DNA of 64,000 nt, taken from assembly GCA_009599575.1 (NCBI GenBank), contig VWND01000005.1, forward strand, positions 992,001-1,056,000, in the 5' to 3' direction. This document shows, piece by piece, positions 47,191 through 58,400 of the stretch. The position numbers were made by a program, and so were the translations under genes. The notes beneath the pieces were generated by a model, which searched no databases, was not told the origin of the DNA, and worked only from the letters and a program-made list of their open reading frames with translations. The stretch is from Blumeriella jaapii. Lineage: Eukaryota > Ascomycota > Leotiomycetes > Helotiales > Drepanopezizaceae. Numbering within the stretch: position 1 is the first letter of the stretch; each line of letters opens with the position of its first letter.

Positions 47191-48560
47191 TACGAGCCGA
47201 AACGTAATATTTAACGAATCCAAATTCTACTTTTCGAAAGCTGAAAATCCAAATCCTATAACTAGATTAAAGCTTCAGAAAACCGTAGAATTTATCGAAA
47301 ACGCGAAAAACGAAAAAGCTTAGAACGCTGAATATCAGATATTAGCGAGCGGTTTTAATAGCGGCGCAGACCAGCAAAACTCGGTATGCTAAAAGAGAGA
47401 TAATACAAAAAAAAAAACTATTATTATAAAACGAGCAATTTTTAGATTTTATAAAAGGGAATAAAAGTCTTTTTTCATTAGAGCCGCCATCAGGACCAGA
47501 ATCGATTTCAGACCTTTTTAATAAACTTCCAAAGCCAACGATAAAAAAAAACACTTTAATACTAATAAATTTAAATATTTTAAAAAAAAAGCCAAAATCT
47601 CGGAAATAATAAACCCAATGGAAATCGAAGCGATCGAGCTTTTTTCTACGATCGATTCAAACGTTTAAAGCTCGGAAATAATAGTTTTTTATAAAAACTT
47701 TTTTAATAAAATTATTATCGACCAGTTTTAATTTTCAAAATTAATTATTAATCGAAAATATACAAAATATATCCGAAATATTTTGATCGACGCGATAAAA
47801 GCGTTAAAAAATTATAAAAGTCTAAGAAAAAGTAATAAATTAATAAAGCTTATTATTACAAAACAAAATAAAGCAAAGCAAAGCTTTAAGAAAGTTTTTC
47901 GGCGCGGGCATAAAAATGGTTTTATACGAAAAAGCGCGCAATTTAACTTTTTAAATTATAATTAAAAACTATCGTCCGGCAAATTAAACGCCAGATCGAT
48001 TTAAAATAAAGCAGCCATTTAAACGCTTGCTTTTGAAAGCTTTTTTAAAACTGATTATTAAAAAAAAAGTATTATTTAGAAAAAGTAAAAAAAATAAATC
48101 GAAGTTTCCGATAAGCGATAAAAAACAGCTGATTTTAGAAACTGCCAAACGAAATCGTACAAATTTTATTTTATATTGGCCGGATAGACCGGAAATATAC
48201 GCCACGGTATTCGAAATCTTTTAACTAATAGTTTTATTTATTAAATAACAAATCGACGAATTCGTTTATACGTTTTAAATAAACGAGCCGATTTAAATAA
48301 ATAGAAAAAACTTTTAGGCTGTTTACGTAATAATGGCGGCTTCGATGAAAAAAAAGTCGGTAAAAAATATTTAATTTTTCGATTAAAAATAATATCGGAA
48401 TAATTTACCGAAAGCTTTAAAAAACTGAAACGAATTGAAAAACTATCAGATAGGAAAGCAGTTTAGAAAAAAAGTAAAAACCGAAATCAAAAACTTAAAA
48501 ACCAGAAAATGCTAAAAAATTATTAAAAGAAATAAAACTATAAAATCTATTTTATTTAAA
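47191..48560 (+). pseudogene. F integrase-RT linker
   Basis: Long Lys/Asn/Ser-rich linker with Glu-Pro-Pro-Ser-Gly-Pro near 47480 and two short open frames, 47783-47965 and 48027-48224. Low-complexity linkers are usual here in Copia. The minus frames 47342-47554 and 47984-48205 are shadows. Confidence 0.55.
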
Positions 48561-49300
48561 TAAGTTTTCATATATAAAACAAATAATTCAAGCGAATTGC
48601 AGCGATGCAAATCGAAACTAGTCGTAAAAGAAAATTTTCAAAACGAAGCTTTAATTTTTTTTATATACGCAGTTATATTCGCAGCCCGTTTTTTCCGAAC
48701 GGTTATAGCGCTGACGATTTATTTCGATTTGGAAATTAAACAATTCGATATAATTAATGCTTTCGTTAATGCAAAACGAAATTTTAAAAATAAACCAGTT
48801 ACGTATTATTTGTCTAATGGATTTAAACAACTAAATATAATAATATTGCTAAACCGAGCTTTGTATAAATTAAAAAATTCTTTAGTTTTATAATACGGCG
48901 AATTCGCCAATATTTTGAAAAAGCTAAAATTCGAATCAATAAGCGAAAAACCTTATATATTTGCTAACGAAATACGAAGCGTATACGTAGCGTTTTACGT
49001 CGACGATATTTAAATTTTATACTACGCCTTTTATTCGTTAAAAGCCGACGAAATTATTTTCGGTCTAAAAAAAGCCTACGAGCTTACAAATATAAAAAAT
49101 CTGAATTATTTTTTCGGAGTTCGTATTTTACGAAATAAACAAAAAAAAAAATCTTTCTGCTTTACGATTCGTATATCGAAAAAATCGCTACGAAATTTAA
49201 TACATACAAAAAGCGCTTTTCAAATACGCTTTTTTTAATTTGCGAATTTGTTAAAAACCCAGGCGTAGCCACGCTTTCGCAAATCAAAAAGTATTAAAAA
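48561..49300 (+). pseudogene. F reverse transcriptase
   Basis: Copia RT. The open frame 48597-48893 holds K-S-K-L-V-V (N-terminal), I-K-Q-F-D-I-I-N-A-F-V-N-A (first catalytic Asp intact) and L-N-R-A-L-Y-K-L-K-N-S. The second catalytic box at about 48992-49006 reads F-Y-V-D-D and is intact, unlike X and D. Stops at about 48891 and 49009 still disable it. Confidence 0.9.
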
Positions 49301-50090
49301 AAAATCGGTTTAATTTTATACACGGCTATTATACTTCGACCCGACGTGGCCTTCGCAGTCTTTCAGCTTTTTTACTTTTTAACTAATTTAAATTTTTAAT
49401 ATTTCGAAGCAGCTAATTAAACGCTTCGATATTTTTATAAAACGAAATTTTTAAAAATCGTTTATAATCGGAAAAAGCGGAAAAACCAATTAATAGTTTC
49501 TATCGACGTTTTATTCGCCGACGATTTAAAAACTCGGAAATTTTTTTAAAATTATATTTTTTTTTTTTCGGAAATACTATTTTATAAAAAGCTGTACGAT
49601 AAAACATAATTATCACTTTTTTTATTAAAGCGGAATTATTTGCTTATATAACGATCGTAAAAAAAATAATAACATTTTAACGTTTTTTTAAAAAGCTTCG
49701 ATTCGATATTATTTTTATATAAAACGTATATTACGATAATCAGCAAATTATTAGACTAATCGTAAAAAAACAAAAAAAATTTTTTTACGAAGCTTCGCCA
49801 CGTCGATATAAATAATATATAAATTCGTCAAAAATATTAAAATAGAAAATTTAAAATCATATATTTTTTAACAAATAAAATATACGCAAACGGTTTTATT
49901 AAAAATCTGATCCGATAAAAGCACGAAAGTTTCGTTAAACTTTTTAATTTACGAGATTTTCGAAGTTTTATCGAAAAGCTCGATTAATCGAGCTGAAAAG
50001 CTTACATTTTACAAACGTATATTTATTTAAACAAACTTTTATTAAAATTTAAAATATAGCAAAAACTATTTTTTAAGCAAAAAAAAATCC
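49301..50090 (+). pseudogene. F RNase H
   Basis: Follows RT: a L-Y-T-A-I-I-L-R-P-D-V-A-F-A connection motif near 49315-49350, then a degraded RNase H with an I-K-A-E-L-F-A-Y-I-type strand near 49625-49650 containing the Glu. Confidence 0.75.
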
Positions 50091-51574
50091 GAATTTTTCG
50101 CAAATTTAAAAACTTAAAACCAAACCGCTTAGTTTTGCAAAAAATCAAAAATATAATCCGTTAAAATAATAATTCGCGTTCGACGCTTCGCGATAATCAG
50201 GCCTGAAATAAATCTTTCGATAAGCTTTTTAAAAACAGCTGCCGTCGATTATGCAGCCGAAGCATTTTCTTTTTTTTGCGAAGCTTTATCAGGCTAAAAA
50301 TCAAAAACGTTTGGCAGAAAAGTCGCCGCGAAATTTTTTTTTAAATTTTTAAAAACGGAAGCATTTTTTAATAAATCGTGGCCAGGCTTTATTCCGCCAG
50401 CACGTAAAGCAAAAGTAAAAGTTTTTATTCGAAAAGCAAAAGTTTAAGAAATTTTACGAGCCGCGGCGAGCTTCGCGTTAATAATACGCTTTATGTTTAT
50501 TAATTTTGCTTTTAAATTACGATCGATTTAAAAGTTTACTTTTTTATATTTTTAAAACCGTTTTAATCGTAAAATAAAAAATAACCGTTATATTTTAAAA
50601 ATCGATTAGCAAAAACGACAGAGTTTTTCGATAAAACTGACCGTTTTAATAATTTTATTAATTTAAGTTTTAAAAACGGAAAACCACGCAGCTAAAACGT
50701 TCGCGTCGGCCGGAATATACGACGTGCTGATTACGTAGCATCGATAACAACGAGCTTTAATTAAATTCGATAAACAATCGTAATTTAAATTTCCAATTGC
50801 TTCGCGAGCAATACAAATTATATAAAAAATAAAATTAAAAAGCTTAGGAATAGCAAGCTTTTTGGCTTTAATGCGAGCGCGTTTTAAAAAACGATTATCG
50901 TTATTATTTTTATTTTCATTTTTTCCGTTTTAATAATTTCCGGCCGCTTTTTTTTCAAAAGCGCTAATATTTTTTTTTTTTTTTTCTGAAATGCTATTAA
51001 AACCGAAATTATCGCTAATAGCGCTTTTACCGCTAACAGCGTTTTCGCCATTTTTTTTAAGCGTTATATCGGCATTTTCAAAGCTAGGCAAATATAAATT
51101 TCCGAAAAAACCGTTTAAAAACGAAATATCGAAAGGATCGCCTTTTTCGAAAAAATCGAAAAAAAAACGAATTGGCCGAAAAAGCCGATTGATTACGCAA
51201 AATAAACTTCGCAAAACTTCGATTACGTAAGCGCCGAAGATTGAAAATCCAAAAAACTAAACCAACTGATCGCGTTAAGCTATGCGAACGACTTTTTTTA
51301 AATATAAAAAAAGCTATATCGATATTTCTGATTAAAATAATAAAGCCTGAATTTATTAAAAGACTGGTAAGAAAATAAAAAAGTTAAATTTTTCAAAAGC
51401 GACGAAACTTTTATTTAAGCTGAATTGGCTTTATTTACGCTTCGCAACGACAAAAAATATAAACAAGCTATATAAATGTTATAATATCGCGTTACGGCCG
51501 TATTCGAACGATAAAAGAACCTTTCCGCGCTTTAAAAGTAATTGATTATCGGATTAACAATTAGTTAAAAAGTG
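50091..51574. other. Extra 3' segment of F, probably coding, identity unknown
   Basis: 1.48 kb between RNase H and the 3' LTR. Minus-strand reading: an open frame 50930-51214 (94 aa, Ser/Asn/Gly-rich), then, after a one-base frame change, a Cys-containing stretch at about 50700-50880 (K-A-R-C-Y-R-C followed by I-P-A-D-A-N-V-L-A-A). Plus-strand reading: 51180-51540 gives a coherent frame apart from RIP-type stops (A-E-L-A-L-F-T-L-R-N-D-K-K near 51420). One gene on either strand, or two genes, are possible. Confidence 0.4.
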
Positions 51575-51877
51575 TATTGCGTTATATTTACATTTTTTTA
51601 TTTTTTTTTATTTTTTTTGTTCCAGATTTATTTTTTCTGTACGCTTTTAGTAGTTAAATGTTTTTGAAGCTCGGAAAGGCTCGTAGTCACGTGATAACGA
51701 GCCTTTTCGAAGACTAGTTTTTTCCGAGCGACTGACTAAGCGAGCCCGAACTTTCCGTTTTCTGCGGAAAGCTCGCCAGTCAGATTTAGAACAATACAAG
51801 TAACATTTCACTGCATATAATTCATCCGTTCCAGCCTCCGGTAAAGGTTCCTACCGACTATTCGGCTATGCACGACA
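51575..51877 (+). repeat. 3' LTR of F
   Basis: 303 bp; the first TG is changed to TA. Ends CACGACA, followed by the TSD GAATA. Retains CACGTG in the central hairpin. Confidence 0.94.
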
Positions 51878-51882
51878 GAATA

Positions 51883-51930
51883 ATATAAATGCAATTGTAA
51901 AAGTTGATTTAAAAAACTCGAAGGCTTTTA
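51883..51930 (-). pseudogene. D2 sliver between F and E (RT/RNase H)
   Basis: 48 bp matching D3 around 40975-41020, left between the F and E insertion points. Confidence 0.75.
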
Positions 51931-53314
51931 ATAGTGGGCTGCCTTCCCATATTTATCCTGCGGGCACTCGGATAATGTGGGGGAAAGCAAGTGTCCCACT
52001 GCATCCAAGTGTCCCATCTCAGTTCATAATTTTTTTACGATCGCATTTTATATTAAAACACCACCAACGCCAGATATTTAATTATACTAAATTAAATTAT
52101 AATAAAAGCAAGCAGCAGTTTTTTAGATTTTGATTTAAAAAGTTAAATTTTATTAATAAAAATTAATAACAACAAGTTTTTTTTGTACGTATTTTCAGTT
52201 TTTTTTTTCGCTTTTTCGCTTTTTTTTTCGCTTTCAGAAAGCCTATTTACATTTGTTTGCAATCAAAATATTTTATAAAATAATTCAGATTAACCTTTTT
52301 AATCGGTTATAAGCTATTCGATAATTATAAAAGCTTTATTAAGCTCGCGTTTTTTTATTATATTTCAAGATTTTCGGCAAAAAAAATGCAATTTATTATT
52401 TTAAATAAAATACGATTTTTTTTTGCTTTACAGCTTTATTGCTTTTATAATCTAAGATCCAAGATTCGTAAGCAGCTTCTTTTACTTATTATACGCTTAA
52501 GCAAAAGCTTTCCGTAAAACTAACGGTTTTTTTTTACCTTTTGCCTTTTGTTTTTTACCTTCCGAATATAAATATTATATCGATATTTAAAAGCTGAAAA
52601 ACATATGTAAAATAGCTAGAAAGCTAAAAAAAATATAAGCTTTATTTAGTTTTAATAAAAGTATATTGTATTTGTACGATTCGTAGCCGTTTAATTAATA
52701 CAGTTTCTGATTGGAAATGCGTATAAAAACGATTTAAATTATTTTCACTTAATCAAAAATGAATGTTCCGACGTAGGATTAAATATGTTTTCTATAAATT
52801 CTATTCGAATACAAGCTGAACTTACTTTTATTCAGTTTTTTATAATTAAATAACTGGCGTTGAAAGTATTTCAATTTAAAATGCGATTATAAGAAATAAA
52901 AATTAAAACAAAACATTTCGTTTTAGAACTTTTAATTAATAAAAATGAAACTTTTAATTTATAATTTAATAATAGCTTTCTGTTTTTATTATTTATCAAC
53001 TTATTGTAATTAAATATCTGGCGTTAATAGTGTTTTGATATAAAATACGATAATCAAAAATAGAAAATTTAATAAAAATATATAATTTAATAACTTTTTA
53101 TTAATAAAAATAAAATTTTTAATTTAGAATCTAAAAATAGCTTCCTGCTTTTATTACCTCTCAATTTGGCGTAATTATATAATAATGTTTTATTATAAAA
53201 TGGAATCGTAAAAAATCATGAATTGAGATGGGACACTTGGATGCAGTGGGACACTTGCTTTCCCCCATATTATCCGAGTGCCCGCAGGATAAATGTGGGA
53301 AGGCAGCCCACTAT
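51931..53314. mobile_element. E: non-autonomous TIR DNA transposon
   Basis: 1.38 kb with near-perfect terminal inverted repeats of about 97 bp (51931-52027 and 53218-53314) starting ATAGTGGGCTGCC. The three differences I see are transitions. The flanks fit a TA or TTA target duplication relative to the uninterrupted D3 site, so Tc1/mariner or PIF/Harbinger cannot be separated. The interior has no transposase; the 62-aa frame 53223-53411 lies in the TIR. Weaker inverted similarity continues about 150 bp inward on both sides. Confidence 0.88.
52843..53215. repeat. Subterminal 164-bp repeats of E
   Basis: Units begin with TAATTAAATA plus (A/T)CTGGCGTT at 52843 and 53007, with a truncated third at about 53172. 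An inverted relative lies at about 52035-52180. Likely transposase-binding subterminal repeats. Confidence 0.65.
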
Positions 53315-54645
53315 TATACAATCGTCGTTAAAATTTTATTTAGTATTTTTCTTCGTTAAATTTATTAAAAAAATAACGATTTTAAAAAAACTTTTAATAA
53401 ATCGTCGATAAAAATTCGCAAAACCTAAAAACGCTTATACGTTTTTGACGTTGAAAAAAAAAAATTAATCCGTAATCGCTTCGAATTTTTTAAAATTTAT
53501 TTTAATTTTAATAATAAAAATAATTATTTTAAAATAAACGACTTTTTGAATTTCGAATTTGTATTTTTTTATATTTAATTACAGGCCAGCGTTAAAAAAA
53601 GCTTGAAAAAACGAGATTGACGTGTTTTTTGTATTTTTAAAGATCGTTTAAATAAACTAAAATATCGTTTATATAAGCTATGCAAAAGATATTTAAATAA
53701 AATCGTAAAATATCGTTTATACGGAATTAAAACGTGGCGAAAACGTTGTATAATCCGAAAAGCATAATTAAAAACTCGAACAGGCTATATTTCGTATTAA
53801 ATATAATAAATTATTTATGGGCTTTTTTTTTTTCGAATTTTATTAAAAGCGGCGAAAACGTCGAATTTAATATAAAATTTGGCTTTGCTTAGTCGTGAAA
53901 GCGTTTTTTAAATTAATAATAAAAAATATCGGTTTTTAATTATAATAGCGTTTAAAAGCTTTATAATCGACGTAAAATCGTAGTTTTTTTTTTGGTTTTT
54001 TCGCAAATAAAATTGGAAAAACTGCGGAAAAAAAAGCTTGCTCGGATTTAATCTTTTTCGAGGTTTTTTTTTAAAAAATTTGCGTAAGATTTGAAATTCG
54101 TCGATTAATATATTATACAAAAAGCCGTGTAAAAATATTATTTCAAATCGAAGTTTTATCGTATAATTAACGCTTTTTTTATAAAATGCAAATTTATCAG
54201 CTTCGATAAAATTAAAAGCGGCTAAATAGTAATAATAATAAAAAAGGAGTTTTATTCGAAAATCGATTGACGGTTTGGTTTAAAAAATCAAACGAATATT
54301 TTTTAATAAAACTTTAGCGAAATAAAGCTCGGTTGAAAATTGTTATCGTACAATTTAAAAAAGCTTATTTTTTTGCAATTAATCGATTTTAAATAATATA
54401 ATAAAAAGAGATTCGTCGGTTAAAACGCTTAATTTGTGTAATTGTTAATTAATTTCGTATAAAAAAGCTGAAAATACCTCGATTTTTAATTAAAAGGCCA
54501 AAATAATAAATATAACTGCTTTTGTACGACGAGGTGTAATTGATAAAACGACGGTTTTGTAAAAGTAGCGTTTTTAAACTAGATCTAAAACAGCTAATTA
54601 ATAAATACGTTAAGATAAGCAATTCGTACGGCAAAAGTCTAAATT
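53315..54645 (-). pseudogene. D2 reverse transcriptase and linker
   Basis: Minus-strand RT from about 54125 (open 53908-54120) to 53330, with the catalytic block near 53660-53680 and the connection motif near 53395-53430. Linker open at 54449-54634. More heavily mutated than D3. Confidence 0.8.
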
Positions 54646-56300
54646 AAAACAAAAGGTGTTCGTGGTTTAATTAATATAAAAGTTATATATTCGAAGCCAG
54701 AGCTTTTCTAAAATAAAATCGTATTTTCCTAATATTATAATAAAAGCTGTAATTAATTCGGTATGGCCGGCGGTATTAATTTAAAAAAAGATTTAATAAA
54801 TAATATCGCCGTAAATAAAAAAGCGTTCGTTAATTACGGTAAATTTACGTAGATTAGTAAATAAAACAAAAATTAATTCGTAGTATTATACGAAAAAATA
54901 ATCAATAAAATTATCGGTAGCTTCGAAATCGTTTAAAAAATAGGTTTTAATATATGTATTATTAGTAATTATAATATAAAGTAATATTAAATATAATTCC
55001 GGAACGCCGTTTAACAAATATTTTTAATTTATTTTTCAAAGGTTTTTAATAATAATAATTATTAAAAACAGTTAGTTTTCCGATTTTTTTACCTCGGCTT
55101 TAGTTTTTTTAATTTAAAAAAAATCGAGGCAATTAACAACGCGGTGTTTATCGCTAGCATATCAAAAACAAAAGTTATTAGCAAAAAGATAAATTCGGCG
55201 AGCTAATATTTCGGTATTATTTATTAAGCGTTTGTTTTTGATTATATCGGCTGCGGTTTATATAATTGCTTTGGTTTAAATAGCACTAAAGTTTATAAAA
55301 TCGTTTTAAATAATAATCGTAATAACAGTTTTAAATATAAAAGCAAAAAAAATGATTTTCGTATTGCGGTTTTCGGTTTTGTACTAATTGGAATTTAATT
55401 ATCGAAAAACGATATTAGTTTCGCGTATTTAAGCGCAAAAACTAATAAAATCGGTTTTTAAATCGGAAAGGTTAATATACGACAAACGAATAATTATATT
55501 AAAATAAATAGCTTCGCGTAAAATAACGATAGCGGCTTTATTATTAAAAACAATATAACTTTTAATTTTTAATTAAATAAAAAGAAAAATAAACAGAAAT
55601 TGATTGCTTTACTTAAAAAATAGAATTTTTTTAAATGCATCTGTTTATTAATTAAAAATACAAAACGATTATCAAAAGATTTAAATTATTTTTGCAATAA
55701 TTAAATAGAAAAAAGTGTCGTTCGTACGTAAACTTTTTTGTAAAGCGCTTTTAATTATATCGGAAAAGCGAAAAAAAAAGTAATTTATGCGATTCTGTTC
55801 GGTCGCATATTAATTTTAATTAAAACGAAACTTTAAAATTATATTTTAAAAGAAAATAGTAAAATGCTTCGTAACGTTGCCGGTGCTATCCGAACTTATA
55901 AATTTATCGAGATCGGAAAAAGCAAATGTTTTTTTTTTTGCGTTTAAAATATTTGGTGTATTTTGACTGATAAAAACTTGTTCTCGGAGGTTAGTAAATT
56001 CGGCTTCGCGGTTTTAAATCACTTTTTTTTAAAAAGTTTTCTTTTTCTAATATTATACCGTTTAAACATTTAGCTTTTAAGCGAAATTATTCAGTTTGGC
56101 TTTAAATAATATTATTATATCGTTTTGCTTTATCGCGTAAGCGAAAATATCGAAGATTTTTTAAAAGCAGGCTTTCGTATTAGCGATTAAAGCGGCGACG
56201 ATTTAATCGGGGTATTTAAAATATTTAAAATAAAATAATTAAAAAGTTTCGATAATTTGAAAAGTTCCGATATTTTCGGTATTGATATCCGTTAAAAAAA
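54646..56300 (-). pseudogene. D2 protease and gag
   Basis: Protease at about 54650-55010, gag from about 56210 to 55020 with a zinc-knuckle remnant near 55130-55190. Same order as D1. No long frame remains open. Confidence 0.7.
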
Positions 56301-56536
56301 AACGTAAACTATGTTTTGTTCCGGAATATAAGCAGAAACAAAATAAAGTTTTTCGAATATAAGTTTTATATCAGAAAAAATTATCGTTTCGTAGTTTCGT
56401 ATAAAAGATCGTAAAAATCGTAAGATTATTATCGCGATAAAATTGGTTTTTTGTATACGCAAAAGCAAAACAGAATTAGCAAGCTTTTTCAGCTCGAAAG
56501 CTGAAATAAAGTGTTAAAAAGGTTTGGTAATTAATA
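56301..56536 (-). other. D2 leader, no gene seen
   Basis: Between 5' LTR and gag of D2; colinear with the D1 and D3 leaders. Confidence 0.5.
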
Positions 56537-56722
56537 TATCAAAAAGTGTGAACGAGCAGAAGGTTCGTAAATGATTTGCATTAATTACGAGGTTTTTAAA
56601 TTAAAAGTGCCGCGAATTTTAAAATATAATATATGCGGATAATCACGTGGTTCCGATGTCACGTAACAACAACGTAACTCTCGGATCACGTGACCAACGA
56701 ACTAATATCCCATCCCCTCATA
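56537..56722 (-). repeat. 5' LTR of D2
   Basis: 186 bp, same long variant as 35100-35285, with ATCACGTGG in the extra segment. Ends CCCCTCATA before TTTTT. Confidence 0.92.
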
Positions 56723-56727
56723 TTTTT

Positions 56728-57430
56728 ACAAGCGCTAGCGTGGTTATGCTTTTAACAGCTATTTCTTTTAAAATTTAAAAATTTAATTTATCGTTCAAAA
56801 ACATCTGCTGCTTTCGAGCTGCTCGTTATTATGCTTTTAATAAAAAAATATTTTGATTTTTACGAAAAAAAATATTAGCGAATACATTAATAATTTCTGA
56901 CCGGTATATAATTATAAAATAAAAATCGGCGAAAAACTCGGCTTATCGGACTTATCGGGCCGAAAAATTTTTAATCATTATAAAATATTTCAAAACGTGA
57001 TAATCGGTATATATATATACGTTTTTTTAAGCGTTTAACAGCTCCGGTTTATAATTTTTAAAAAAGCGAAAAATAGCGAAAAGCTTTTTGTTATAAATCG
57101 AATAATTAAATTCGGCGTCGATTATAATTTTAAAAAAACCGACCGAATAATAAAAGTTATTTTTTTACAATTGCGATAATACGCCAGTTATTATTTTATT
57201 AAAAAAATCGGTTTCCAAGCGCGTTTGTTTATAAAAGTCGTAATAATATAAAATAAAACATTTAGCAAAGTTTTGCGCAATGCTTTTTGTACGTTTTTCT
57301 GCTTTTTTTCGAATACGAAAAAAACGTTTTTGCTTATAAAAGCAGTAAAAAAGCGGCAAATACGGCTGTAACCGGTTATAAAACGTTTGTAAAAATTGCA
57401 AAAATTTAAAAAGTTTTATACGCTTCGTAT
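56728..57430 (-). pseudogene. G RNase H
   Basis: Starts L-E-T-D-F-F-N-K (about 57190-57215; normally L-E-T-D-A-S-N-K) within the open frame 57165-57401. Later blocks: L-K-Y-F-M near 56985 and I-Y-R-S-E...V-F-A-N near 56860-56910, the Y-R-P-G-x-x-N-x-x-A-D-A-L-S-R end motif after RIP. Confidence 0.8.
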
Positions 57431-58400
57431 ATTCGTTGCATATTATTAATTTTTAATAATAGCGATTTTTTCCGGGTTTATTTTAATATTTTAAATATTA
57501 ATAACGAAACTTAAAAATTTAATTTTCGTAATATTAAATTCGCATTTTTTAATATCAGTTTTTAAGCCGTGTTTTTTTAAAATCGACAAAATCTTTTTAA
57601 CGTAAATTTTATATTTTAAATTATTCGCGAAGTAAATAAAAATATCGTTAAAATACGCCGAACAAAAATCATTTAAATATTTTATAGAAATATTATTAAT
57701 AAAACGTTGAAATATAACGGACTTATCAATAAAGCCGAATAAAAGAATTTTATATTTGTATATGCCGTATCGAATGCGGAAACTAATTGTTACGACCCTG
57801 CCTGGCCGGTAGTAAATTGCCAGTGGTAATTGCCAGTGGTAATTGCCAGTAGTAATTGCCAATGGTAGAATTAAGGTTTACGCACGGACCCCTACCAACC
57901 TGTATTTAATAGTTCAGAGCTCCCGTTTACCTTAGAGCTCTTCACCTTAGTATTTAATATACACGCGTATCTTTCGGCCCATATCATTCACCATGATCAC
58001 CCCTAAGCCAGCTGTCATACTAATCAGTTTTTCAGATTTTTCGAATATTCGAACTCGATTAAATACTTATTAAATATTAATTTTCGTAAACATTTTCGCT
58101 TTAGTAATTCGCGCTAGCATTTCGTTAATCAAAAGTAAAAAGTAAGGATTTTGTTTTCGTAAAATCGTTAAATTTGCGATAATCGATATATAAGCGTATA
58201 AAGCCGTTTGACTTTTTAATAAATAAAATCGGAGCGGCGAAAAAAGCATTAAAAAGTTTAATAAAACTTTTATGCAAATTGTCGAAAATATAACTTTTGA
58301 TTTTGTAAATTATTTATTCGTAAAGCGTTTAAATAATTTTATAAAAAGCGTATTTTCCGTGGCCAAATATATTTTAAAATTTACATCGGAACGGCGGAAA
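57431..58400 (-). pseudogene. G reverse transcriptase, split by solo LTR H1
   Basis: The N-terminal half (58025-58400) carries K-S-F-I...P-I-L-F-I-K-K-S-N-G and Y-I-D-Y-R-K. The C-terminal half (57491-57787) reads F-R-I-R-Y-G...F-G-F-I-D-K...F-Q-R-F-I-N-N and A-Y-F-N-D-I-F-I-Y (Y-L-D-D with D to N), then K-K-C-E-F and F-L-S-F-V. The open frame to 57862 starts in the solo LTR, so its first residues are not RT. Confidence 0.85.
57788..58019 (-). repeat. H1: solo LTR related to the G LTR
   Basis: 232 bp, TGTTACGACC...GCTGTCATA on the plus strand, flanked by the 5-bp duplication CTAAT (57783-57787, 58020-58024). Contains four ATTGCCAGTGGTA-type units (57815-57868). Little RIP. The strand label follows no coding evidence; on the plus strand it has the TG...(C/T)A polarity, so + is equally tenable. 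Confidence 0.85.

Larger units (their letters stand above)
37655..51877 (+). mobile_element. F: Ty1/Copia element interrupted by D3
   Basis: LTRs 37655-37956 and 51575-51877, TSD GAATA (37650-37654, 51878-51882) in D2. Without D3 and its TSD it is 8,234 bp. Order gag, protease, integrase, RT, RNase H, which is diagnostic of Copia, then an unusual 1.4-kb 3' segment. Confidence 0.95.
35100..56722 (-). mobile_element. D2: chromodomain Gypsy element, minus, interrupted by F and E
   Basis: 3' LTR 35100-35285 and 5' LTR 56537-56722, TSD TTTTT. Subtracting F and E with their duplications leaves about 6,009 bp, agreeing with D1 (6,025) and D3 (5,984). Both LTRs are 186 bp, longer than in D1/D3, so this is a subfamily. 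Segments: 35286-37649, 51883-51930, 53315-56536. Confidence 0.94.

Noticed and set aside
53223..53411. 62-aa plus ORF with Trp-rich start
   Set aside because: Starts in the E inverted repeat and runs into D2; chimeric.
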